A DNA stretch of 39,990 nucleotides from Brevundimonas huaxiensis. GTDB lineage: Bacteria > Pseudomonadota > Alphaproteobacteria > Caulobacterales > Caulobacteraceae. The position numbers and the translations under genes are program-made. The stretch is from the NCBI RefSeq assembly GCF_014218725.1, contig NZ_JABBJE010000011.1, forward strand, positions 1-39,990, read 5' to 3'. Under the pieces are notes generated by a model. It was not told the DNA's origin, did no database searches, and saw only the letters and a list, made by a program, of their open reading frames with translations. Positions within the stretch are counted from its first letter, which is position 1, and every line of letters begins with the position of its first letter. Of this stretch, positions 32,889 through 39,990 are shown in pieces.

Positions 32889-35774
32889 TTATTGCGCCGC
32901 CGATTGAGCGGTGACGGTGGCGCGCCAGGCGCTGTCGGACTTCAGATACTGGCGCGCCAGGGCCTGAAGGTCGGCGGCGGTGACGGCTTCCAAGGTGGCG
33001 ATCTGGTTGCGGGTCTGGTCCAGCGTCGCCGGATCGCTCTGGGCCTGCGACAGCTGGGTCAGCCAGTAGCCGTTGTCGGCCATGCTGCGACGGATGCGTT
33101 CGACCGCCGGGCGGCGGGCGCGGTTCAGTTCGTCCTCGCTGATCGGATTGTCACGCAGGTCCGCGGCGATGGCGTCCACAGTCTCGAACAGCTTGGGCAG
33201 GGCCGCCGGCGGGGTTTCCGCGGTCACCGAGATGAAGCCGTAGCCCGGATAGGTGTCCGAGGTGGTCGAGCCGGCGCTGGGCGAATAGGCCAGGCCCTGT
33301 TTCTCGCGGATCTCGTCGTTCAGGCGCAGTTGCAGAACGTCCGACAGGATCGACAGCTGACGCGCGGTCTTGCGATCTTCGACCTGATCGGTGGTCGGCC
33401 AGGCGACGAAGCCCAGCGCCTGTTCGGCGGGTCCGGTGTGATACAGCTGAACCGGCGTGGCGGTCGGGGCCGGGAACTTGCGCACCGTCGAGCCGGCGGG
33501 CGGGGTGGGCGCCTGACCGCGCGAGGGCAGGGCGCCGAAGGTCGAGCCGACGGCGGCGATGACCGCGTCGACGTCGACGTCGCCGACGACCGTGATCTCG
33601 ACCGGACCCTGGGCCAGGGCTGAGCGAACGCCCGAGCGGATGTCGTCGATCTGGATCGCGGCGATCTGTTCGGCGGTCGGGGTCGTCTCACGCGCGTCGC
33701 CGCTGGCCAGCAGGCCTGAGGCGTCGCGTTGGAAGACGCCGCGCGGCGTGGCGCCTAGCTGAGCCAGGATCTGCGGGAACATGGCCTTGGTCTGTTCGAA
33801 CGAGGCGCCGCGCAGACCGGGGTCCGTCAGGTAGGCGGCCAGGACCTGAAGCTCCAGCTGGAGATCGGCCGGCTTGGTGGCGCCGGCGAAGACATAGGCG
33901 TCGCCGGCCTGATTGACCGCGGCGCTGTAGGTGCGGCCGCTGAGGACGCGGTTCATTTCGTCCAGGCTGAGCTTGCCCAGACCGCCCGGCGCCAGGACGG
34001 TGCTGGCCATCGACAGGGGCGACAGGGTGTCGGCAGGCAGGCCCATTTCGCCAAGACCGGTGCGGGCGCTGACCAGAATCTGATCGGCGCGGAAGTCGGT
34101 CTTCTTGATGTTCAGCAGCGTGCCGTTCGGGAAGCGGACCAGGGTCGCGCCCAGGTCTGCGACTTCCGAACGGGCGGCGGGGACCGCCGGGGCGCCGAAA
34201 TTGTCATAAGGCCATTTCAACTCGGCCTCGGCGGCGCGGGCTTGCACCGGGGTGTTGCGCGAGGCCTCCAGCGCAGCGGTGACGGCGGCCTCGCCGCCCT
34301 CGACCGGGACGGGGGAGCTGAACAGAAGCAGCGGGCCCTGGCCCTCGAACACCGCCTTGGTCGCCTGATTGACCTGGTCGACGGTTAGGCCTTCGACGGC
34401 CTTGTTGAACAGATCGAGGTTGGTCTGGGGCGAGCTGAAGACCTGATCGTCGTTCACGGCGCCCAGAAGGCCGTTGGCCAGCGCCGAGGTCGAACGGGTC
34501 GCAGCCGAGGCGACGGCGTTCTGAAGTGCGGTGCGGGTGTTGACGATTTCGCGCTGAAGCTCGGCGTCGCTGACGCCGTATTCGGCCAGGCGACGGCTTT
34601 CCTGCTCGACGCTTTCCAGCGCGCGCTGCCAGCCGCCGGGATTGAAGGCGACCGACAGGGTGCCGGCGTCCAGGCTGTCGAATAGCGACTGATAGCCGGC
34701 GCCGGCGCCGATGAAGGGCGGGTTGTCGGCGCGGGCGATCTCGCCCAGGCGACGGTTCAGCACAGCCAGACCCAGGCCGCGACGGACGTCGGCGGCGCGT
34801 TCGGCGGCCGTGTCGGGGCTGAGGTCAGGGGCCTTGATCCAGTTGATCTGGATGGAGGACTGGATGCCCGGCTCGACCAGGATGCTGGTCTGCGGTTGAC
34901 GCGGGGCGACGGTTCCCAGGTCGGGCTCGGGACCATCGGCGGCGGTCGGCTTCCAGTCGCCGAAGGCCGCGCGGACCTTGGCCTCCATCGCATCCACGTC
35001 GAAGTCGCCAACGGCGATAAAGGTGGCGCGCGAGGGGCGATAGTAGGCGTCGTAGAAGTCGACGAAGCGCTGGCGCGGCGCGGTGCGGATGATGTCGAGG
35101 TCGCCGATCGGCAGACGTTCCGACAGACGCTGACCGGGGGCCAGAAGGCCGAGCTGGGTCTTCAGCACGCGCAGTTGCGGGGTGTCGCGGGTGCGTTCCT
35201 CGCCGACAATGACGCCGCGCTCGGAATCGATGGCGTCCGGCGCCATCAGGGCCGCCGACATCATCTCGCGCAGGATGTGAAGGCTGGGATCGACCGTCTC
35301 ATCCTTGGTGTTGGGCAGCTCCAGCATGTAGGCGGTCTGGTCGAAGCTGGTGAAGGCGTTGGTGTCGGCGCCGAAGGCTAGGCCCAGGCGTTCGAGGATG
35401 CGCAGCATCTCATTTTCCGGCACGTCCTTGGTGCCGTTGAAGGCCATGTGCTCCATGAAGTGAGCCAGACCCTTCTGGTCGTCGCGCTCCATCAGCGAGC
35501 CGGCGTCGATGCGCAGACGGAAGGAGGCCTGGCCCGGAGGCGTCGCATTGTGCAGCAGGGCGTAGCGCATGCCGTTGGGCAGCAGGCCGTAACGGACGGC
35601 CGGATCGGCGGGGATGTCGCTGGCGGCCTGAGCCCAGGGGGCTGACGGCGCGACCTGACCGGCGGCGGCCGCAGCGGGCGGCGCGGTCTGGGCGAGAGCA
35701 GGGGCGGCGAAAGCCCCGGTGGTCAGGGCCAGTCCCGAGACGGCGACAAGCAGCAGATGACGCGCAGAACGCAT
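32889..35774 (-). CDS. Periplasmic M16 family zinc metallopeptidase, two-domain
   Basis: 961 residues from the ATG at 35774, which has GGAGTGA well placed upstream. A signal peptide (MRSARHLLLVAVSGLALTTG) precedes the active N-terminal half with the inverted zinc motif H105-F-M-E-H109 and the distal Glu region RGVIVGEERTR. A second M16 half (after about residue 520) lacks the HxxEH motif and contains the usual substrate-cradle domain. Such pitrilysin-type proteins degrade peptides or process secreted proteins in the periplasm. It lies next to the holdfast genes but is followed by its own convergent terminator, so it may be independent. Confidence 0.92.
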   Translation of the reverse strand: MRSARHLLLVAVSGLALTTGAFAAPALAQTAPPAAAAAGQVAPSAPWAQAASDIPADPAVRYGLLPNGMRYALLHNATPPGQASFRLRIDAGSLMERDDQKGLAHFMEHMAFNGTKDVPENEMLRILERLGLAFGADTNAFTSFDQTAYMLELPNTKDETVDPSLHILREMMSAALMAPDAIDSERGVIVGEERTRDTPQLRVLKTQLGLLAPGQRLSERLPIGDLDIIRTAPRQRFVDFYDAYYRPSRATFIAVGDFDVDAMEAKVRAAFGDWKPTAADGPEPDLGTVAPRQPQTSILVEPGIQSSIQINWIKAPDLSPDTAAERAADVRRGLGLAVLNRRLGEIARADNPPFIGAGAGYQSLFDSLDAGTLSVAFNPGGWQRALESVEQESRRLAEYGVSDAELQREIVNTRTALQNAVASAATRSTSALANGLLGAVNDDQVFSSPQTNLDLFNKAVEGLTVDQVNQATKAVFEGQGPLLLFSSPVPVEGGEAAVTAALEASRNTPVQARAAEAELKWPYDNFGAPAVPAARSEVADLGATLVRFPNGTLLNIKKTDFRADQILVSARTGLGEMGLPADTLSPLSMASTVLAPGGLGKLSLDEMNRVLSGRTYSAAVNQAGDAYVFAGATKPADLQLELQVLAAYLTDPGLRGASFEQTKAMFPQILAQLGATPRGVFQRDASGLLASGDARETTPTAEQIAAIQIDDIRSGVRSALAQGPVEITVVGDVDVDAVIAAVGSTFGALPSRGQAPTPPAGSTVRKFPAPTATPVQLYHTGPAEQALGFVAWPTTDQVEDRKTARQLSILSDVLQLRLNDEIREKQGLAYSPSAGSTTSDTYPGYGFISVTAETPPAALPKLFETVDAIAADLRDNPISEDELNRARRPAVERIRRSMADNGYWLTQLSQAQSDPATLDQTRNQIATLEAVTAADLQALARQYLKSDSAWRATVTAQSAAQ

Positions 35775-35836
35775 GATATCACTCCGAAACCGCAACCCCC
35801 GATGGCGCGATGCCGGATGTGTAAAGTGTGCTTGCC

Positions 35837-35860
35837 TTCGCCACAAGCGGCGCTGGCGAA
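35837..35860. terminator. Possible hairpin after hfaD
   Basis: TTCGCCA at 35837-35843 pairs with TGGCGAA at 35854-35860. It is placed after the hfaD stop on the minus strand and before the M16 gene. There is no T-tract, so termination is uncertain. Confidence 0.35.
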
Positions 35861-35884
35861 CCTTACCGACTTGTCATGTTCAGA

Positions 35885-37144
35885 TCAGCCGCCGGGGCGG
35901 CTGATGTAGAAGCTGGCGCTGTTGCCGACGGCGTTGGCGCCGACCACGGCGGTGCGTCCGGACGAAACCGTGGCGTTGGTGGTCGCGGTGACATTGCCGC
36001 TGTTGGTCTGGGTGTTGTTGACGTTGACGTCGCCGCCGCACTGGGAACAGGCATAGCCCGTCACCGTATTGCCGACCGCGTCGGAGCCGACATAGGCGTC
36101 ATAGCCGTTGACGCCGACATAGGTCGCGTTGGCCTCGACCCCGCCGGTGTTCAGCTGGGTGTTGTCCAGCTTCAGATAGATGTCGTTATTGCCGGCGACG
36201 GTCTCGTTGGCGACGCTGCGGGCCGCCAGAACCGTCTGGCCCTGGAGATTGGTCTGGACGCGGGCGTCGGCGCGGACGCGGCCTGCGTTGGCCTGGTCCG
36301 TCTGGATCAGCATGGAGCCGCCGGCGTTGGCGGTGATCGCCTGGTTGGCCCCGGCGTTGGCGCCGACCGTCAGGTCCCAGCCGTTGTCCACATAGACGTC
36401 GGTGCGCGCCTCGGTGGTCGAGGCGGCGTTCGATTGGCGAATGGTCAGATCCTGGTGCGAGGCGCCGGTCGTATTGGTCTGGACCGCATTGGCGACGGCC
36501 TGGGACGAGAAGGTCGCGGGCGCCGGAATGTATTGAATGTCGGCGACGGTCTCGGCGAAGACGGTGGTCTGGGCCCGCTGGTCGATGACGCCGGTCAGGG
36601 ACGACGAGGGGCCGCCCAGGGCGACGGTGTTGGCGACGGCGGTGCTGGTCGCGAAACCGCCTTGCAGTATGCGGCCATTCGGCGCCTGGACATAGGTTCC
36701 GGCCTCGACCCGGTCGCCGGTCGCGGACTGGCTGGAGTCCACGGCAAAGGTCGCGCGATCGGTGGTGACGCCCAGGTAGTTGCCGCGCGCGGTCGTATCG
36801 ACGCTGAGCTGGCCGTCGGCCTCGCCGCTCGCGACCACATTGCTGCGGGCCAGCGTGGCGCCGGTCATCGACTGGCGCGAGACCAAGCCGGCGGAGGCGG
36901 CCGTGACCCCGCCCGCGAGCGCATTGCCTTGGGCGCTGTTGCTGACGGTCACCTGATCGACGGACAGGTCGATGTCCACCAGGCCGGTGACGTCGCCGGT
37001 CTGGATCTGGGTGCTGGAGCAGGTTTCGCCGGCTTGCGGATCGCAGGCCGGCGTCTGCTGGGCGCTCGCGTCAGTGGCGAGTGCGGCGAACGTCGCCGTC
37101 GCGGCCATCATGCCAACGAGACGGATCGGCGCGAGTCTGGCCAT
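35885..37144 (-). CDS. hfaD: Holdfast anchor surface protein HfaD
   Basis: 419 residues with a signal peptide (MARLAPIRLVGMMAATATFA, cleaved near SAQ). The body is an Ala/Asn/Gln/Thr-rich repeat with recurring TQTN, QTNTG, NTQ and VGNTV-type units, as expected for a beta-helical or amyloid-like surface protein. In Caulobacter, HfaD works with HfaA and HfaB to attach the polysaccharide holdfast to the cell envelope. Third gene of the operon; AGGA lies upstream of its start, which is embedded in the 3' end of hfaB. Confidence 0.82.
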   Translation of the reverse strand: MARLAPIRLVGMMAATATFAALATDASAQQTPACDPQAGETCSSTQIQTGDVTGLVDIDLSVDQVTVSNSAQGNALAGGVTAASAGLVSRQSMTGATLARSNVVASGEADGQLSVDTTARGNYLGVTTDRATFAVDSSQSATGDRVEAGTYVQAPNGRILQGGFATSTAVANTVALGGPSSSLTGVIDQRAQTTVFAETVADIQYIPAPATFSSQAVANAVQTNTTGASHQDLTIRQSNAASTTEARTDVYVDNGWDLTVGANAGANQAITANAGGSMLIQTDQANAGRVRADARVQTNLQGQTVLAARSVANETVAGNNDIYLKLDNTQLNTGGVEANATYVGVNGYDAYVGSDAVGNTVTGYACSQCGGDVNVNNTQTNSGNVTATTNATVSSGRTAVVGANAVGNSASFYISRPGG

Positions 37145-38087
37145 TGTTGGTGTCCTGAGTGGGATAGGCCGGATAATAGCCGCCGGTCGGGCCGACCGTG
37201 GAATCGCCGAGCGGGTCGTTGGCGGGGTTCAGGCAGATTTCGGGGCCGGGCGCGCCATAGAGGTTGGCCATGAACTCGACCGTGGCCCGTTCGACCAGGG
37301 CGCGGACGGCCAGTTGCGTCGGCTCCATCCCGCCCGTGCCGGCCGAGATGTCGAAGACGTTGCCGTTCAGGAAGTCGAACACGCCGGCCGAGATTTCGCG
37401 GCCGATGATCTGCTTCTGATAGGAGACGACATCGACGACCTCGAGCGTGGTCGTCTGGACCAGGCGCAGGTCCATGGCGATGTTCATCACATAGACGCGG
37501 TGATTGACGATGCCCGAGCCGGGGCGGTTGCTGTCGACCTCGCCCCCGGCGATGTCGAAGCCGCCGGAGCGGATGTTGTAGTTCACCTCGGTGATGCCGC
37601 CGACGACATAGAAGTCGGAACCCGGAACCTGACCCGCCAGGATGCGGCGGTACTGGGTGTCCTCCGGCCCCTTGGCGTCGGGAGCCTGGTCGCCGATCAG
37701 CTTGTTGTTGGCGTAGCGCAGCTCAAGCTCGGACACCGAGGTGTCGTAGCGTTCGACGATGCGAGCGCCGGCCTTGGCCAGCGCCGAGTTGGCCATCAGG
37801 GAGGCGCCGCCGGTGATCTGGCGGCCGCCGTCGGACGACACCGTGCCGGTGTAGTCGCTGATCCGGCCCACCGCCATGCGCGGCGAGGGCAGGTTGTAGC
37901 GACGCGCGTAGTCGGCCAGGCAATACAGCGCGGCGGAATAGGGCGTGGGGTTTGCGGTCACCGGCGCATTGCCGATCGGCGTCGCATATTGTCCCGACGG
38001 ACCCGCGACCGGGCTGACGCAGCCGGCGAGCAGAAGGGCGACGGCCGAGACGGCGGCGGACCCCTTGATGAGATGACGGCGGCTCAT
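37071..38087 (-). CDS. hfaB: Holdfast anchor lipoprotein HfaB, CsgG-like
   Basis: 338 residues. The lipoprotein signal MSRRHLIKGSAAVSAVALLL ends in lipobox LAGC (Cys23). The following domain has the CsgG features: SPRMAVGRISDYTG, LAKAGARIVERYD, and DFYVVGGITEVNYN. CsgG is the outer-membrane secretion pore for curli; HfaB is its holdfast counterpart and is needed for HfaA and HfaD surface delivery. The start overlaps the hfaA stop (ATGA). The last 24 codons overlap the start of hfaD in another frame by 74 bases. Confidence 0.88.
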   Translation of the reverse strand: MSRRHLIKGSAAVSAVALLLAGCVSPVAGPSGQYATPIGNAPVTANPTPYSAALYCLADYARRYNLPSPRMAVGRISDYTGTVSSDGGRQITGGASLMANSALAKAGARIVERYDTSVSELELRYANNKLIGDQAPDAKGPEDTQYRRILAGQVPGSDFYVVGGITEVNYNIRSGGFDIAGGEVDSNRPGSGIVNHRVYVMNIAMDLRLVQTTTLEVVDVVSYQKQIIGREISAGVFDFLNGNVFDISAGTGGMEPTQLAVRALVERATVEFMANLYGAPGPEICLNPANDPLGDSTVGPTGGYYPAYPTQDTNNGQTRADPSRWHDGRDGDVRRTRH

Positions 38088-38524
38088 GGCAGGTTGATGT
38101 TCCCGTTCAGGGCCGTACCGGCGTTGATGGCGCCGGTGTTGGTCTGGGTCGAGTTGACGATGACGGTGTTGCGGCTGCCCTGGACCACCACGTTCAGCTG
38201 ATTGCCGATGGCGGTGGAGCCGCCGATGGTCGTGCCGCCGTTGCTGGACGCGCCTGCGCCGGCATAGGCCGAGGCCGCGCCGCCGGACTGGCTGGAATAG
38301 GACGAGGCGCCGGACTGGATGATGCCGTTGACGATCAGCCGATTGCCGTTGGCGTCACGCGTATAGCCGGTCGCGGCCGTATTGGCGGCCGTTCGCGCGC
38401 CGCCATAGCCCTGCTGGAAGCGCGCAGCGCCGCCCGAACCCGTCGACTGCGCGATCGCCGGCACGCTTGCAGCGGCGGCGAAGGCCATGACGGCGGTGGA
38501 TAGAAACAGCCTCTTGGCGGGCAT
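38084..38524 (-). CDS. hfaA: Holdfast anchor protein HfaA, curlin-like
   Basis: 146 residues with a signal peptide (MPAKRLFLSTAVMAFAAAAS, cleaved near AIAQ). The mature protein is Gly/Ser/Asn/Gln-rich with curlin-like units (GGSTAIGNQLNVVVQGSRNT, VIVNSTQTNTGAI). GAGGAA lies about 8 bases before the ATG at 38524; a longer frame to 38581 has no support. First gene of the hfaABD operon. Confidence 0.86.
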   Translation of the reverse strand: MPAKRLFLSTAVMAFAAAASVPAIAQSTGSGGAARFQQGYGGARTAANTAATGYTRDANGNRLIVNGIIQSGASSYSSQSGGAASAYAGAGASSNGGTTIGGSTAIGNQLNVVVQGSRNTVIVNSTQTNTGAINAGTALNGNINLP

Positions 38525-38643
38525 TCCGGGGTTCCTCGCGCACAAACGGACGCCGGACCACGAGCGTGATCCGCACCCCAACCTGCATTAAGGTTATTAA
38601 GAAGCGCTTGATGTGACGCAGGTCACTGAGCATTTGTGGCGTC
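38525..38643. promoter_or_regulatory. Divergent promoter region for hfaABD and the rhomboid gene
   Basis: 119 bases separate the divergent genes. A TTAA pair (38588-38591 and 38597-38600) is spaced by 5 bases, close to but not the canonical CtrA pattern TTAA-N7-TTAA. The holdfast operon in Caulobacter is cell-cycle controlled, so a CtrA-related site would fit, but the spacing is two bases short. No clear sigma70 pair was placed. Confidence 0.4.
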
Positions 38644-39315
38644 ATGTCAGACGCATCCGGTCGATTCGATCCGCCGAACAGCCGCCCGGCGCGAGAGCCG
38701 ATGTTCAACGTGCCGCTGGTCGTGCTGCTGATCGCGGCGTCGATGCCGACGCTCTTCTTCTTCCAGCGCGACCTGCCCGACATGGGCATGAGCATGGCGT
38801 TCGCGCCCATTGATCTGGAGCAGGGACGGTGGGGCGGGCTACTGACGGCCATGCTGCTGCACGGCGGCTGGACCCACGCCATCATGAATGCGGTGGCGGC
38901 GCTGGCGTTCGGGACGCCGGTGGCGCGGCTGTTCGGGACTAGGATCGGTCCGACGGTCTTTCTGCTCTTCTATCTGGCGTGCGGCGTCTTGGCGTCGCTG
39001 GGCTATGGGCTGATCCATTGGGGATCCAGCGAGCCGATGGTCGGCGCGTCCGGCGCCGTCTTCGGCCTGATCGGCGCCGCGACACGGCTGCTGGGCGGAC
39101 AGGGCAGGGTGCTGCCGATGGGGGATCGCCGCGTGGTCGGCGCGGCCATCACCTGGATGGCGGTCAACGCGGTGACCGGAATGATCAGCGGACTGCCCGG
39201 CGCCGAGGGCGCCAGGATCGCCTGGGAGGCTCACGCGGTCGGGTTCTTCGTCGGCTTTCTGGCCATCGGTCCCTTGGGGCGGATGTTCGGGGCGGGGGCC
39301 GCGCCTGATCGCTGA
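38644..39315 (+). CDS. Rhomboid-family intramembrane serine protease
   Basis: 223 residues with six membrane helices. The catalytic Ser136 is in VGASGAVFG and the His197 is in WEAHAVGFFVG; the oxyanion-side residues His78 and Asn82 are in HGGWTHAIMN. Rhomboids cleave substrate helices within the membrane. It is divergent from hfaA and could act on surface or flagellar proteins, but no substrate can be named. Confidence 0.88.
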   Translation: MSDASGRFDPPNSRPAREPMFNVPLVVLLIAASMPTLFFFQRDLPDMGMSMAFAPIDLEQGRWGGLLTAMLLHGGWTHAIMNAVAALAFGTPVARLFGTRIGPTVFLLFYLACGVLASLGYGLIHWGSSEPMVGASGAVFGLIGAATRLLGGQGRVLPMGDRRVVGAAITWMAVNAVTGMISGLPGAEGARIAWEAHAVGFFVGFLAIGPLGRMFGAGAAPDR

Positions 39316-39417
39316 GGCGCGTTGATTCCGGACGGGGGCTGAGCGATCATCGCTGCCTGAGCGGCCCTGTCGCCATTCCGGCCCAGCGGTCGTCTCTTAT
39401 AGAGAGAAGGGACCGCG

Positions 39418-39843
39418 ATGTTCGTCGCCGAAATCCTCAAGACAAAGGGAAACGCCGTCTTCTCCATCGCGCCGGATCTGACTGTGACGCGGGCGTGCGA
39501 AGAACTGGAGCAGAAGCGGGTCGGAGCGTTGGTCGTCTGTGACGGCGACCGGGTGGTCGGCGTGTTCTCCGAACGCGATGTGGTCAAGGCGCTGGCGGCC
39601 GATGGCGCCGATGCGCTGGACCGTCCGATCGCCGACTACATGACGGCCAACGTGATCTATGCCGAACCGGCCGAGGAGATGTCGGCCTTGATGACCCGCA
39701 TGACCGATCGGCGCATCCGGCATCTGCCGGTCATGCAGGCGGATCGTCTGGTCGGCGTCATTTCCATCGGCGACGTGGTGAAATGCCAGATCGCCGAACA
39801 CGCCCATGAGGCCGAGAGCTTGCGGACCTATATTGCAGGCTGA
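39418..39843 (+). CDS. Paired CBS-domain protein
   Basis: 141 residues made of two CBS motifs: ALVVCDGDRVVGVFSERDVV and HLPVMQADRLVGVISIGDVV. A GAAGGGA sequence lies before the ATG. Such stand-alone CBS pairs bind adenosine nucleotides and probably act as energy sensors or regulators of partner proteins; the partner is unknown. Confidence 0.9.
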   Translation: MFVAEILKTKGNAVFSIAPDLTVTRACEELEQKRVGALVVCDGDRVVGVFSERDVVKALAADGADALDRPIADYMTANVIYAEPAEEMSALMTRMTDRRIRHLPVMQADRLVGVISIGDVVKCQIAEHAHEAESLRTYIAG

Positions 39844-39908
39844 GAGGCGCGTGCGCCGTTGGCCGATTCCGGTTTTGCGAGAAACCTTCCTTTCGTGTCA
39901 GAATCCGC

Positions 39909-39937
39909 TTGCTGACAAATCAGCCTCTCCGTATAGA
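39909..39937 (+). promoter_or_regulatory. Sigma70-like promoter facing out of the window
   Basis: A -35 box TTGCTG (39909-39914) and a -10 box TATAGA (39932-39937) are separated by exactly 17 bases, followed by a very GC-rich discriminator (GCCGCCTCGCTCG). Strong spacing and a GC-rich start are typical of stable-RNA promoters, so an rRNA or tRNA operon may begin just beyond the window. This is not proven. Confidence 0.5.
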
Positions 39938-39990
39938 GCCGCCTCGCTCGGAAACGGGCTGGCCGGCGGGGCCGCGGGGGGGTGAAGGTC

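Noticed and set aside
39844..39908. GGTTT/AAACC hairpin after the CBS gene as a terminator
   Set aside because: Only a 5-bp AT-rich stem with a broken pyrimidine tract; too weak to call.
1..39990. CRISPR array or defence island
   Set aside because: No regularly spaced short repeats and no cas, restriction, toxin or phage genes were seen.

Overview
The window is GC-rich, gene-dense bacterial chromosome. It looks like a stalked or holdfast-forming alphaproteobacterium of the Caulobacterales, most likely Brevundimonas or a close relative. The strongest pointers are a complete hfaA-hfaB-hfaD holdfast-anchor operon at the right end, a TipF-like degenerate EAL protein, a soluble protoglobin chemoreceptor, and two copies of an intergenic palindromic repeat of roughly 140-146 bp. 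The genus is inferred from gene content; no rRNA gene lies in the window.

Layout. 1-0.5 kb: the end of an IS3-family insertion sequence truncates a PAS-domain gene. 0.6-5.3 kb: a MarR-type regulator, a protoglobin chemoreceptor with a small downstream ORF, and a divergent MFS exporter/LysR regulator pair. 5.4-11.8 kb: a heme-copper oxidase module made of a CtaG-type copper assembly factor, a cytochrome b561, a divergent diheme cytochrome c, a small lipoprotein-like cytochrome c, subunit II fused to cytochrome c, subunit I fused to subunit III, and a small membrane protein. 11.8-17.7 kb, minus strand: UDP-glucose dehydrogenase, a UDP-glucuronate 4-epimerase-like enzyme, an outer-membrane beta-barrel protein and a Wzc-like tyrosine autokinase. 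This is an exopolysaccharide precursor and export set without glycosyltransferases.

17.8-31.5 kb is mostly housekeeping: PhoH-like ATPase, gamma-carbonic anhydrase, RibF, a MaoC-like hydratase, a HAD phosphatase, TipF, an SDR, an LpxL-like acyltransferase, a CheY-like regulator, an M23 peptidase gene broken by an in-frame amber codon, a DUF2093 protein, a cation/proton antiporter and IleS. 31.9-39.8 kb concerns the cell surface: a secreted protein with an Asn-x ladder, a two-domain M16 peptidase, hfaABD, a rhomboid protease and a CBS-domain protein. The right edge ends in a sigma70-like promoter firing out of the window.

The most unusual signal is the oxidase. Subunit I keeps the metal ligands and the HPEVY motif. 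It lacks the K-channel lysine (Gln353) and the nearby threonine (Ala350), and two D-channel asparagines are changed (Ser133, Glu198). Next in interest are the nonsense-interrupted M23 gene, the terminator hairpin placed directly before phoH, the inverted repeat pair, and the secreted Asn-ladder protein near the holdfast genes.
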